A DNA stretch of 64,000 nt from positions 1 to 64,000 of the forward strand of contig JAFSBX010000121.1 of assembly GCA_017437065.1 (NCBI GenBank), given 5' to 3'. This stretch comes from Lachnospiraceae bacterium. Lineage in GTDB: Bacteria > Bacillota > Clostridia > Lachnospirales > Lachnospiraceae. The translations under genes and the position numbers were made by a program. Shown one piece after another: positions 1 through 7,337 of the stretch. How positions within the stretch are numbered: the first letter of the stretch is position 1; each line of letters opens with the position of its first letter. The notes beneath the pieces were generated by a model. The model did not search any database. It was given only the letters and a program-made list of their open reading frames with translations, and was not told the DNA's origin.

Positions 1-276
1 CACCGGATAAGTCCCCTGAAGTTCCCGGTATTTCTCTTCCTCCCAGATGGAAAGTCCCTCAAACAGTTCTCCACGATTGGCATAATCCACAGAAAAAAAC
101 TGCTCCACCATGCTCATGTTCAGCGTCTTTCCAAAACGACGCGGACGGGTAATTAACGTGACACTGTCCCCACTCTCCCACCATTCTTTGATAAATGGAG
201 TCTTATCTATATAAAAGTAATTTTCCAGCCTGATTTTCTCAAAATCCTGTATTCCGATTGCTACCGTTCTTGCCAT
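1..276 (-). CDS. AAA-ATPase-like protein (DUF1703 type), N-terminal part only
   Basis: The first 92 codons are visible; the gene continues beyond the left edge of the window. The ATG at 276-274 follows a strong GGGAGG ribosome site. The protein starts MARTVAIGIQDFEKIR, then has YFYIDKT and, at about residues 39-53, the P-loop region TLITRPRRFGKT. This is the signature of the AAA-ATPase-like family that usually has a PD-(D/E)XK nuclease-like C-terminal domain. Such genes are common and often multicopy in gut Lachnospiraceae and Bacteroidetes; their function is unclear, with defence or mobile-element roles suggested. The family call is firm for the N-terminus; the C-terminal domain cannot be seen here. 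Confidence 0.8.
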   Translation of the reverse strand, partial: MARTVAIGIQDFEKIRLENYFYIDKTPFIKEWWESGDSVTLITRPRRFGKTLNMSMVEQFFSVDYANRGELFEGLSIWEEEKYRELQGTYPV

Positions 277-465
277 AAATACCTCCCGTACTATAAACAG
301 ATAACTTTGCCTAACCCTGCAAACCTTCTTGTCCATGCTTAAATTGTAATTGTGTGATTTTAAGCAAGGCTTTCCGAAAACTAAGATGTGATATCAGAAT
401 ATAATAAATTCGTATGTGAACTCTCCATTCACCAGAAGTTCTTGCTTATTTGATTTTATAAGCTC

Positions 466-494
466 AATATAACACATTCTCTTTTGATGTGCAA
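466..494 (-). promoter_or_regulatory. Candidate sigma-A promoter for the AAA-ATPase-like gene
   Basis: On the minus strand TTGCAC (494-489) is followed after 17 nt by TATATT (471-466). Transcription would start near 459, leaving a leader of about 180 nt before the ATG at 276. Match and spacing are good, but the region is AT-rich and chance matches are common. Confidence 0.4.
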
Positions 495-565
495 TAATTC
501 ATTTTTATGTCAAAGTTTAATGCTTTTTATTCAACATTTTTCCGGTCACTGTCTATAGACCTTTT

Positions 566-599
566 AAAAAGGACCAACTGAAACTTCGTTGGTCCTCAA
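566..599 (-). terminator. Rho-independent terminator of the toxN-like gene
   Basis: An 8-bp perfect stem, GGACCAAC/GTTGGTCC (571-578 with 588-595), is followed on the minus strand by five T residues (570-566). It starts 7 nt after the toxin stop codon and ends the toxin transcript. Confidence 0.85.
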
Positions 600-601
600 A
601 C

Positions 602-1231
602 TTATTTTTCTTCTTTTTTATACTCATCAAGTGCCTTTTCCAATTTCCTGTAATCACAATGAAATTTTAATACTTTATTCTTTTTAATCTGCTTATCATA
701 TATCTTTGTGGTTTTCTTTTCTATTTCATCAGATATTCCTTCCAAAAAATTATATTCTTTTATCATCAAAAACATTCTTTGTTTATCGCTTTTGGATTCC
801 TTACTATTTATATTAAATTTTACCTCTTGATATACACGCTTATCTACAGGAAACATTTTTCGCATATCCAGTACAGATAAAATTCGCTGTCTATAATTAT
901 TTTTCGTATCTTTTTCTAATTTCTTTAATATATCTTGATTTTTAATTTTAACAATAATATCATTTTTTCTTACCAGATCTTGTGTTATATCTATTACTTC
1001 GTAAATTCGATACCAACTGGCAGTGACATCTTCCCAATCCTTATGTTTTTCTTTAGCTGATGTTAATGGAATAACATACTGTCTATCATCATTATTTAAC
1101 AATATGCCCAAATGCGGCTTTATTCTATAATTTTCATCTTCTTTATCAAACCAAATTTCAGGCTCTATTTCATGTAAATATTCAAGATAATCCATATCTA
1201 TGTAAACAAACTGTACTTTAACAAATTTCAT
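602..1231 (-). CDS. toxN: Type III toxin, ToxN/AbiQ-family endoribonuclease
   Basis: This 209-residue protein has the hallmarks of the ToxN/AbiQ/CptN family: an N-terminal F-x-Y-I-D-x-D-Y-L stretch, K38-P39-H40-L-G42 and Y52-V-I-P55-L-T-S58-x-K60-xx-H63, matching the family's KP-x-hG and PLTSxKxxH motifs, then a lysine-rich helical C-terminus. Family members cut RNA at adenine-rich sites and are inhibited by a repeat RNA transcribed upstream. That layout is present here: three 45-nt repeats and a terminator lie directly 5' of the gene. The ATG at 1231 follows AGAAAGG. Read-through of the terminator at 1251-1277 should set toxin dose. Length fits the family (about 170-200 residues). I am confident of the family; activity and phage-defence use are inferred. 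Confidence 0.9.
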   Translation of the reverse strand: MKFVKVQFVYIDMDYLEYLHEIEPEIWFDKEDENYRIKPHLGILLNNDDRQYVIPLTSAKEKHKDWEDVTASWYRIYEVIDITQDLVRKNDIIVKIKNQDILKKLEKDTKNNYRQRILSVLDMRKMFPVDKRVYQEVKFNINSKESKSDKQRMFLMIKEYNFLEGISDEIEKKTTKIYDKQIKKNKVLKFHCDYRKLEKALDEYKKEEK

Positions 1232-1250
1232 ATGTAAAATGTACCTTTCT

Positions 1251-1277
1251 AAAAAAAACGGGAAGCAAATGCTTCCC
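1251..1277 (-). terminator. Attenuating terminator between antitoxin repeats and toxin
   Basis: A perfect 7-bp hairpin, GGGAAGC-ATTT-GCTTCCC (1277-1260 on the minus strand), is followed by G and eight T residues (1258-1251). It stands between the repeat array and the toxin ribosome site. In type III systems this terminator keeps antitoxin RNA in excess over toxin mRNA. Confidence 0.92.
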
Positions 1278-1461
1278 CTTTATCGTTCCACACTTCATCG
1301 TCTTTGGCAGTGGCACGCCAACCTATATCGTTCTGCGTTTCAACGTCTTTGGTAGCAGTACACCAACCTATATCGTTCCACACTTCATCGCCTTCGGTAG
1401 TGGCACACCAATCACTATTACCTTTCGTATAACCAGCATACAAAAGACAACAGCTTCTTAT
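1259..1461 (-). ncRNA. toxI: Type III antitoxin RNA (ToxI-like), three 45-nt tandem repeats
   Basis: Three tandem 45-nt units occupy 1281-1325, 1326-1370 and 1371-1415. Each begins, on the plus strand, TATCGTTC and contains a conserved G-G-x-A-G/C-x-x-G-x-A/C-C-x-C-C-A core; the last unit diverges at its outer end. They lie on the same strand as the ToxN-like gene, directly upstream, and end in a strong terminator. Known ToxI, AbiQ and CptN antitoxins are arrays of 2-6 repeats of about 35-50 nt, each folding to a pseudoknot that inhibits one toxin subunit. Because 45 is divisible by 3 the array also reads as an open frame of 15-residue repeats; I regard that as an artefact. The 5' end at about 1461 is inferred from the promoter at 1468-1496. 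Confidence 0.85.
1281..1415 (-). repeat. 3 x 45-bp tandem repeat within the antitoxin RNA
   Basis: Units 1 and 3 share the stretch TATCGTTCCACACTTCATCG on the plus strand exactly; unit 2 differs by substitutions (TTCTGCGTTTCAACG) but keeps length and core. The equal spacing with substitutions and no indels points to selection on the RNA unit. Confidence 0.9.
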
Positions 1462-1467
1462 ACAATC

Positions 1468-1496
1468 ATGATATGACAGAAAACCCATATTGTCAA
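1468..1496 (-). promoter_or_regulatory. Probable antitoxin promoter
   Basis: Consensus TTGACA (1496-1491) is followed after exactly 17 nt by TATCAT (1473-1468) on the minus strand. Transcription would start near 1461, about 45 nt before the first repeat in transcript order. A second promoter-like pair, TTGATA-17 nt-TATATT, lies further upstream at 1570-1542. The proximal site has the better -35 box and is closer to the usual type III layout. Confidence 0.65.
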
Positions 1497-1541
1497 TAAT
1501 TTTCTCCATATCAAGAAATAGTGTCCCCTTCTTCAATAGTT

Positions 1542-1570
1542 AATATACAACTCAAAAATTTTTATATCAA
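1542..1570 (-). promoter_or_regulatory. Second promoter-like site upstream of the antitoxin
   Basis: On the minus strand TTGATA (1570-1565), 17 nt, then TATATT (1547-1542). It could give a longer antitoxin transcript with a leader of about 120 nt. It is either an alternative to or a partner of the site at 1468-1496. Confidence 0.4.
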
Positions 1571-1661
1571 AATCAGATTCTCTCTTATCAATCTGCTCTA
1601 CTGCATCCAACGCCACGGGAAAATTCTTCACAGAGTCACTTCTCTTTTTGCTACAATTTGA

Positions 1662-1753
1662 GAGATTCAATGGCGAGCGTGCCTACTCTCGCATCTCTTG
1701 TTAACCGCATAAGCGGTGTGTGGCGACACGAAATTTCCACCTCATTGAATCTC
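1662..1753. other. Cloverleaf-like inverted-repeat element, possible structured RNA
   Basis: An 11-bp perfect outer stem, GAGATTCAATG (1662-1672) with CATTGAATCTC (1743-1753), encloses three smaller stems: GCGAG/CTCGC (from about 1673), CCGC-ATAA-GCGG (about 1705-1716) and GTGT-GGCG-ACAC (about 1719-1730). The element fills the gap between the 741-residue gene and the antitoxin promoter. It is not a tRNA: there is no TTCGA loop or CCA context. I do not recognise an RNA family. It could be a structured 3' UTR, a small RNA, or the remains of a mobile element end. Direction is unknown. Confidence 0.45.
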
Positions 1754-1846
1754 CCCTTACTGTCTAAAACTATCTAATTTCCCGACAGCCCTTAGCACCT
1801 TTTTTCATGTTCAACTCTTAAAGTCAGGTACTATAGCAATCTGCCT

Positions 1847-4072
1847 CTACCATATCATTACCATTGACATCGTGTTAAATGCCGGCTGCATTGCCCCTTC
1901 ATTTTTACTATTATTACAACTAGAGCAAAGCGGAAGAATATCCACCTCTTCACCTGCCGCCGGTATGGCTGGTACGCTCGTTTCAAGCAATACATGTGCT
2001 CCGTATAAGTTATTACCTGCCAAACAATTTGTACAGGCTTGTGCTTGCTGCATTGTAACAAAACTCCACAAGGAAATCCATGACATATATACCGGTTGTC
2101 CCATTGGATCATGGAATATGTCATTACTTGTACCTATTGCATTTACAAAGACATCCGTTGTAGAAATATTTCTGCTCCCCCAAAAGGTCGAACCCAACGG
2201 TTTATACTCACCATTTCCCCGATAGTAGCAAAGATCTTTCATCTCATCCGGTATGCTTCTCCGTCTGATAACCGTCAGACCGTGCTCCTCTGCACACTTT
2301 ATCAATTTCTCCATAAAAGTGTTCAGCTTTTCTTCTAAGACTGAATTCATACAGGAATGGCTGCTCATTTTTTTATACATTTTTCCATCCGAATGATATA
2401 AAATCAACTTTGTCTGATCTTCTGTGAAGTCATTTGCATCACTCAGCCAAATACTCTTTTCCGCCGGATTATAATAATACCAAATGCTCAGAACCGCCTC
2501 CATTTCCTCTTCTTTTTCTGAAAATGCAGCAGTTTTCCCTACATAATACTTCATTGTATGACTTCCCTGAAGCAATTTGAGGTTTCCACGACAAACAAGT
2601 TCATTTGACACTCCGGCATTTTGAACAGACGGTAGAGAAAATGCAAATGGCAATATCTTTTCTAAGCCATCATTAAGATTAGCAAACTGATTAGCCACTA
2701 CTCCACCAAGTACATAAGCCACTTCTGTCTCAACCGATGCTGTAGCGGATGGTTTTGGTGCAGAAAGTGTAATTGTTGCTGTCTGCATCTGAGAATTTAC
2801 CTCCACACTCTGCACTTTGTAGTGATGCTGTGAAGACGATATTCCAAATCCAAAGAAATCTATATCTATACTGCTGTCATGCTCAAAAACCTTAGAAACC
2901 GCCGATGTATCTGCTGCAGTCATTGTCAGGGTAATTGTCGGTGTCTGGCAAATCACAAATTCACTCAGATGATTAAATGTACCATTATTTCCAAACAGTT
3001 CTTTTACGTCAAACTCGTTGTTAATAAGGCAGTAGCCTGTCTGATCTTTTCCTGTATTTCCTGCAATCTCCTTGAGAATCGCCTCATCATACCAACCGGA
3101 GGTCGCCGTTGCATTTGCTGCTGCCGGATTCGGTGAAAATGTAGTAATTCCACGATACGTCATCTTCATACTGACTTTGGACTGTGATGTTACCAGTGAA
3201 TTTAATGTATACTTTGTATCTGAACGTCCAAAAACAAATACCGGAAGCGGTACTACAAACGCAGACTGATGATCAATTGACAACTCACTGGACTCTCCGT
3301 TAAAATTACTAAATTCAAGAGAAATGTCAATCTTATTGGTATCCGTTGTCAGAGATGCATACGTATCCGCAAAATTCGGTACGGAATACCCTACATGATA
3401 GGATACTGCACCTGTCTGCATAGCCCCGTTCTGTGCAGAAGGTCTGTCAATATTTGCAATCAGATTCTGTAAACGACTCTGTGCATTCGAAATCATACTG
3501 TGTAACTGATAGGATTCATTCGCATGTGCACTATAGTCTAAAAGTGCATTTTTTGTCTCACTATAATAAACCGGTACCTGTTCGACTGTACCAAAGGTAT
3601 TCGTTATATACTGGAAAATAGCAGCAAGTGTGGAAACATCCGGTGGAAGCACGGCACCCGGAAAATCATTCTTAAATGCGCGTATTAATTTATCGGTATA
3701 TGCCTGTGCTACTATGTCTGCCTCATTCATTCTTCTCTGATCCTCAGACGACAAATGATAACCTGTATTTTTCAGAATTTTTTCATAAAGAATGGAAAGC
3801 GGCTGCTGACTGAATGTAAGCTGATTTGTACTTTTGTCCACACAAAGCGTACGGTCAATATCAACCAATGATTTCTCATTATAATACCCACTGCTTCCAT
3901 AGGTAAATCCATAATGAAATCCGTTTGGGTCAACAAGCATACGGAATTTTCCCATAAGCTTACTGGCAAGAAGATCTCCTACCTTCTTTTCCATGGAAGA
4001 AATAAATTCTGCCTGTCCCGGAATATCTACACCGAGAAGTTGTGGGGTTACAAGGTTCTTTTGTTTACTCAT
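1847..4072 (-). CDS. Large hypothetical protein with C-terminal HNH-like zinc motif
   Basis: I do not recognise this 741-residue protein as a whole. The start is set at ATG 4072 (MSKQKNLVTP), which has AAAGGAGGA 8 nt upstream; the longer frame from 4108 adds 12 residues without a ribosome site. The centre contains SAFVVPLPVFVFG and Ser/Thr-rich beta-type segments that recall the DUF2589-type proteins at 37.8-39.0 kb (VPLPAFLMDSA); that link is tentative. The last 62 residues hold C680-x2-C683, GAH693 and PLC716-x2-C719-N-N-S-K, the order of metal and catalytic positions of an HNH/beta-beta-alpha-metal fold. No signal peptide or membrane segment is seen. A nuclease-type effector is possible but the catalytic first histidine lacks its usual D/H partner. 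No operon partner is adjacent. Confidence 0.6.
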   Translation of the reverse strand: MSKQKNLVTPQLLGVDIPGQAEFISSMEKKVGDLLASKLMGKFRMLVDPNGFHYGFTYGSSGYYNEKSLVDIDRTLCVDKSTNQLTFSQQPLSILYEKILKNTGYHLSSEDQRRMNEADIVAQAYTDKLIRAFKNDFPGAVLPPDVSTLAAIFQYITNTFGTVEQVPVYYSETKNALLDYSAHANESYQLHSMISNAQSRLQNLIANIDRPSAQNGAMQTGAVSYHVGYSVPNFADTYASLTTDTNKIDISLEFSNFNGESSELSIDHQSAFVVPLPVFVFGRSDTKYTLNSLVTSQSKVSMKMTYRGITTFSPNPAAANATATSGWYDEAILKEIAGNTGKDQTGYCLINNEFDVKELFGNNGTFNHLSEFVICQTPTITLTMTAADTSAVSKVFEHDSSIDIDFFGFGISSSQHHYKVQSVEVNSQMQTATITLSAPKPSATASVETEVAYVLGGVVANQFANLNDGLEKILPFAFSLPSVQNAGVSNELVCRGNLKLLQGSHTMKYYVGKTAAFSEKEEEMEAVLSIWYYYNPAEKSIWLSDANDFTEDQTKLILYHSDGKMYKKMSSHSCMNSVLEEKLNTFMEKLIKCAEEHGLTVIRRRSIPDEMKDLCYYRGNGEYKPLGSTFWGSRNISTTDVFVNAIGTSNDIFHDPMGQPVYMSWISLWSFVTMQQAQACTNCLAGNNLYGAHVLLETSVPAIPAAGEEVDILPLCSSCNNSKNEGAMQPAFNTMSMVMIW

Positions 4073-4147
4073 AAAACTTCCTCCTTTGAAAAAATATTTT
4101 ATAAGCAAATTATAGTACCCCTTATTGGAAATTTTCCGGAAATTATA

Positions 4148-4643
4148 TCAGTGTTTTCTAATTTTTTCCTGTAAAATTTCAATTTTTATCTCATATTCCA
4201 TCTGATACTGAATTGACCATTCATAGCACTCCTTTTCGAGAAATCCTCCCAGATACAAATTCAATGCTTCCAACCACAGCGAACAGTATCCGCCCCGATA
4301 AACTGTTCAAAAAGAAGCACATCAAGTTCCCTGACAGAAAGACAAATCCTTAATTGCTCCCGATATATTTCCAGCGGTATCCTCTTTACCAATATCTCTG
4401 ATTTCAAATAGAATCGAAGAACCTTATACAAACAATCCATTGCCTGTGTTCTTCACCTGCATATTCAATATGAAAATGGCCGAAACATCGAATAAACAAC
4501 GCAGTATTTTCAATTTTATCCTCTTTAGACAAAAAGATACCTTCTTTTTCTTTCCGAAACAGCAGGGTATCCTTCTCATGCCAATTCATATCGTCCAACA
4601 ACTTTTTCGGCAGTTGAACCCATCCATTCTTATTTATCTGCAT
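4148..4643 (-). pseudogene. Decayed AbrB-like transcription factor/antitoxin gene
   Basis: From ATG 4643 the frame encodes an AbrB/SpoVT-like start (QINKNGWVQLPKKLLDDMNW) with a beta-rich DNA-binding fold and the family's K-x-GWVQLP pattern. After about residue 66 the sensible frame changes: the frame continuing MDCLYKVLRFYLKSEI, then a second shift to LEALNLYLGGFLEKECYEW, ending at TGA 4148. Read together these pieces look like one protein of about 160 residues broken by two frameshifts. Sequence errors are an alternative explanation. It may have regulated the downstream 741-residue gene, whose ribosome site begins about 60 nt further on. Confidence 0.5.
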
Positions 4644-4819
4644 TTAAACCGCACAATAATTTACTTTAAGCTTTACACTTAAATTAGTGTATTTACAACG
4701 TACCTTAATCATTATAATCTTTTTTTACTTTTAATGAAATAGAGCTATTGTTCTGCGATTTTGGTACTTTTGTTCCTTTTTTTACTTCATAATCTCTATG
4801 CGTGATTTTAGTAAGCACA

Positions 4820-4851
4820 TGTATACACATAATCAATTTTATGTGTATACA
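4820..4851. other. Perfect 13-bp palindrome, terminator or operator
   Basis: TGTATACACATAA (4820-4832) and its exact complement TTATGTGTATACA (4839-4851) surround a 6-nt loop. It lies 40 nt downstream of the DUF4422 gene, the last gene of the glycan locus. There is no T run on either side, so a classical terminator is doubtful; a protein-binding site is possible. The rest of 4644-4891 is AT-rich and shows nothing else. Confidence 0.5.
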
Positions 4852-4891
4852 CACTTTACATAACATACATGCTTTAAAATTTTAATTCCTC

Positions 4892-5980
4892 TTAAACCAA
4901 AAACCTGCACCCGGCATGTGCAATGTTCAACCTGTCGCGATTTGCCATAAAATACAATGTGGAGAGCGTCTCTCCCATATATCCAATATATCTGTCTTGC
5001 CTCTCCCAGCCCTTAGGTTCGCTGAGTTCTTCCACCCGCTCCAATATAGGAAACAGCCAGCGACAATAATCTCTTAGTACCTCTTTACGTGCCAATACAA
5101 TATTGTAATTATACAAGTACTGCTGCCCCAGTACTTGTGGAAATTTCTCAGCATATTCCGGCTGTAACTCTTCCAATGCTGTAAGCAATGCTTTCCAATC
5201 TACCGCTTTCAGATAACGTTCATGATGTGCCTCAATATTGGGTTCATACGGCATGGGATATGGCAATACCACATCCACATCGTTTTCTTCTAATCGATAC
5301 ACATCTTCTTCCGTAAGATTCAACATTCTGCGATAATGTGCCAGCCCATAATAACACCCCGAAAAATCAGAGTCACATTCCAACCTGTTTTTCCACATCC
5401 AATAGAGTGCTGTTAATTCACAATAATTCACATTCTTTTTGGAAATATTGTCTCCGTCACAATCCAAAATATGTGCCACTCGTTCTTCACACAGGGAGGC
5501 TCCCACCTGAATAGGTGTCATCCACTCCGGTATCACATAGGTGCCGGTTAATTGCTTATCCTTATAAAACTTCGCCATAAATACCTGCATATCCGGTTTG
5601 TGATTTCCTACCTGCAATGTTGATAATGGTATATATTTTTTATTATCTGCAAAATATGCTTCCATTAATTCCTCAAAACAGCCCGATGTAACCCTTTTAT
5701 GGCGGCAAAGTCCTTGACTATCCAATAATTGTTCAATTTCCGGCATAACCGGTTCAGGAGTAGCAATCAGCACTTCTGTATTTTCCTTTTCATAAGGAGA
5801 AAGACCTGCTGCAAACAGGTCTACCTCTCTTACAGCAAGTCCGGATAATACAGACGCATTCATTCCCAGTTTACTTACAAGAAAACATAATATGTTCTTC
5901 TCAGGATATTGTTTTTTTAATGCTTTATATGTGCCCAAGGCAATTGCCTGGGCTCCGAAGATTGCTAAATTCATATTCAA
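4892..5980 (-). CDS. DUF4422 glycosyltransferase with N-terminal Rossmann-like module
   Basis: Residues about 130-362 match the DUF4422 family of capsule/exopolysaccharide glycosyltransferases: YCELTALYWMWKN, the hallmark GLAHYRRM, and NYNIVLARKEVL near the C-terminus. The first 115 residues form the accessory module seen across this locus (NLAIFGAQAIALGTYKAL), here with a degraded glycine loop. The enzyme probably adds a hexose to a cytoplasmic lipid-linked or protein-linked glycan. It is the last gene of the 29-kb glycan run and follows the GT2 gene by 62 nt. The start MNMNLAIFG is the only reasonable ATG. Donor and acceptor are unknown. Confidence 0.85.
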   Translation of the reverse strand: MNMNLAIFGAQAIALGTYKALKKQYPEKNILCFLVSKLGMNASVLSGLAVREVDLFAAGLSPYEKENTEVLIATPEPVMPEIEQLLDSQGLCRHKRVTSGCFEELMEAYFADNKKYIPLSTLQVGNHKPDMQVFMAKFYKDKQLTGTYVIPEWMTPIQVGASLCEERVAHILDCDGDNISKKNVNYCELTALYWMWKNRLECDSDFSGCYYGLAHYRRMLNLTEEDVYRLEENDVDVVLPYPMPYEPNIEAHHERYLKAVDWKALLTALEELQPEYAEKFPQVLGQQYLYNYNIVLARKEVLRDYCRWLFPILERVEELSEPKGWERQDRYIGYMGETLSTLYFMANRDRLNIAHAGCRFLV

Positions 5981-6042
5981 TTACCTCAATTTACCACTTT
6001 TATTTAACTGTTCCTCAATCCATCTACGCATTAGTTCACCTG

Positions 6043-7278
6043 TCAAATTAATCCAAAAGCCCATAGGCTCTCATCACTTTTTATTAAATCTTCATCCATC
6101 AAATGAATCTTTTCAGTAGAATACATTATTGACAACTCCTTGTAAATATTATTCCTTACTTTCGCAAACGAATTAGCTACTACAATAGCATCATAATCAT
6201 ATTTCCCTATTTCATCTGGTGGCACTACCGGAAGCCCCTGTTTTGATAGTTCCAAGTAATTTTTATCAGCACATGCCAAAATATTACAAAAATTATTGCT
6301 TTGTATGAATTTATAAAGAAGTTGACCATATGTACCCATGCCATATAAAACAATATTGCTTCCTCTTCTCACAGACTTGTAGGGAAACAAGTAATCTAAC
6401 TTCTCGATGTTTTTATACAAAACATCCGCACGTGGAACCATCAGAAACAAAAGGTATTCCTTCCACTGTTCTCTTAAATCATATATGTCCTTATACTTCT
6501 CAAAAGATTTATTTACTGAACTATATAATATACTAAATCGTTTTCTTTGTAACTCAACATCCGTGGTCTGTTTTACCATTGAGCTTGTAGACTGCCTATA
6601 GTGATACAAACATTCGTGTAAAACATATATGCTGTCGACATTAAGCAATGCAGGATATGTACAGGCAGCATCCTCACCCATTGTAAGTCTATCATCAACT
6701 GCCATCTGATACTCCTCAAGACACTCTCTTCTAAACAACTTATCCCATACACTCGGAAACAATCCCCATTCAAAGAACGCCCCATTTACAATCATATTAG
6801 GATACACCTTTTCTAATAATGCCTGTTTGTTATATCGTCCTTCCGAAATACCATGAAAGACTGGTCTATGAGTATCACCTGTATCCTCAAACCGACCACA
6901 CATAACAATGTCAACTTTCTGCTCTGTTAGGATGCTATAAAGTCTTTCAATCATAGTAGGTTCAATCCAGTCGTCACCATCAACACACAAAATATAATTT
7001 CCTTTTGATTGTTGCAATCCCACTTTTCGCGTTTTAACTAATCCATCATTCTTTTTATGTATTACTTTTATGCGAGTATCTATTTTTGCATATTCGTCAC
7101 AGATACTACCTGAATTATCCGTCGAGCCATCATCTACCAAAATAATTTCAATCGCAGAATACGTTTGTTTGCAAATACTCTTAATACATTCTTCTACATA
7201 TGATTCAACATTATAGATGGGTACAATAACAGAGATTTTTTCTTTTGTTTCCCCCAAATCATTTTGACCTATATTCAC
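6043..7278 (-). CDS. GT2-family glycosyltransferase with C-terminal Rossmann-like module
   Basis: A GT-A fold family 2 transferase: SVIVPIYN (16-23), VDDGSTD (48-54) and the metal/nucleotide-binding DGDD (100-103). Residues about 300-411 carry the accessory module beginning NIVLYGMGTYGQLLYKF, ending with a YDAIVVAN strand. It should transfer a sugar from a nucleotide donor in the cytoplasm. It is separated by about 60 nt from both neighbours, all on the same strand. Length (411) equals GT2 (about 300) plus the module. Specificity cannot be read from sequence. Confidence 0.88.
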   Translation of the reverse strand: MNIGQNDLGETKEKISVIVPIYNVESYVEECIKSICKQTYSAIEIILVDDGSTDNSGSICDEYAKIDTRIKVIHKKNDGLVKTRKVGLQQSKGNYILCVDGDDWIEPTMIERLYSILTEQKVDIVMCGRFEDTGDTHRPVFHGISEGRYNKQALLEKVYPNMIVNGAFFEWGLFPSVWDKLFRRECLEEYQMAVDDRLTMGEDAACTYPALLNVDSIYVLHECLYHYRQSTSSMVKQTTDVELQRKRFSILYSSVNKSFEKYKDIYDLREQWKEYLLFLMVPRADVLYKNIEKLDYLFPYKSVRRGSNIVLYGMGTYGQLLYKFIQSNNFCNILACADKNYLELSKQGLPVVPPDEIGKYDYDAIVVANSFAKVRNNIYKELSIMYSTEKIHLMDEDLIKSDESLWAFGLI

Positions 7279-7337
7279 TTTTGTCCCCCTTCATAAACAA
7301 ATCATACATACCTTTATACATAGTAAATTCTTCTGCC

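Noticed and set aside
1281-1415. Possible CRISPR array
   Set aside because: The units are contiguous 45-mers without spacers, no cas genes are near, and the toxin context explains them.
1249-1536. ORF of 95 codons upstream of the ToxN-like gene
   Set aside because: It is the 45-nt antitoxin array read in frame; it starts at TTG with no ribosome site and runs into the terminator hairpin.
1662-1753. tRNA gene (cloverleaf shape)
   Set aside because: No T-loop GTTCGA, no anticodon-arm consensus and an 11-bp outer stem instead of 7.
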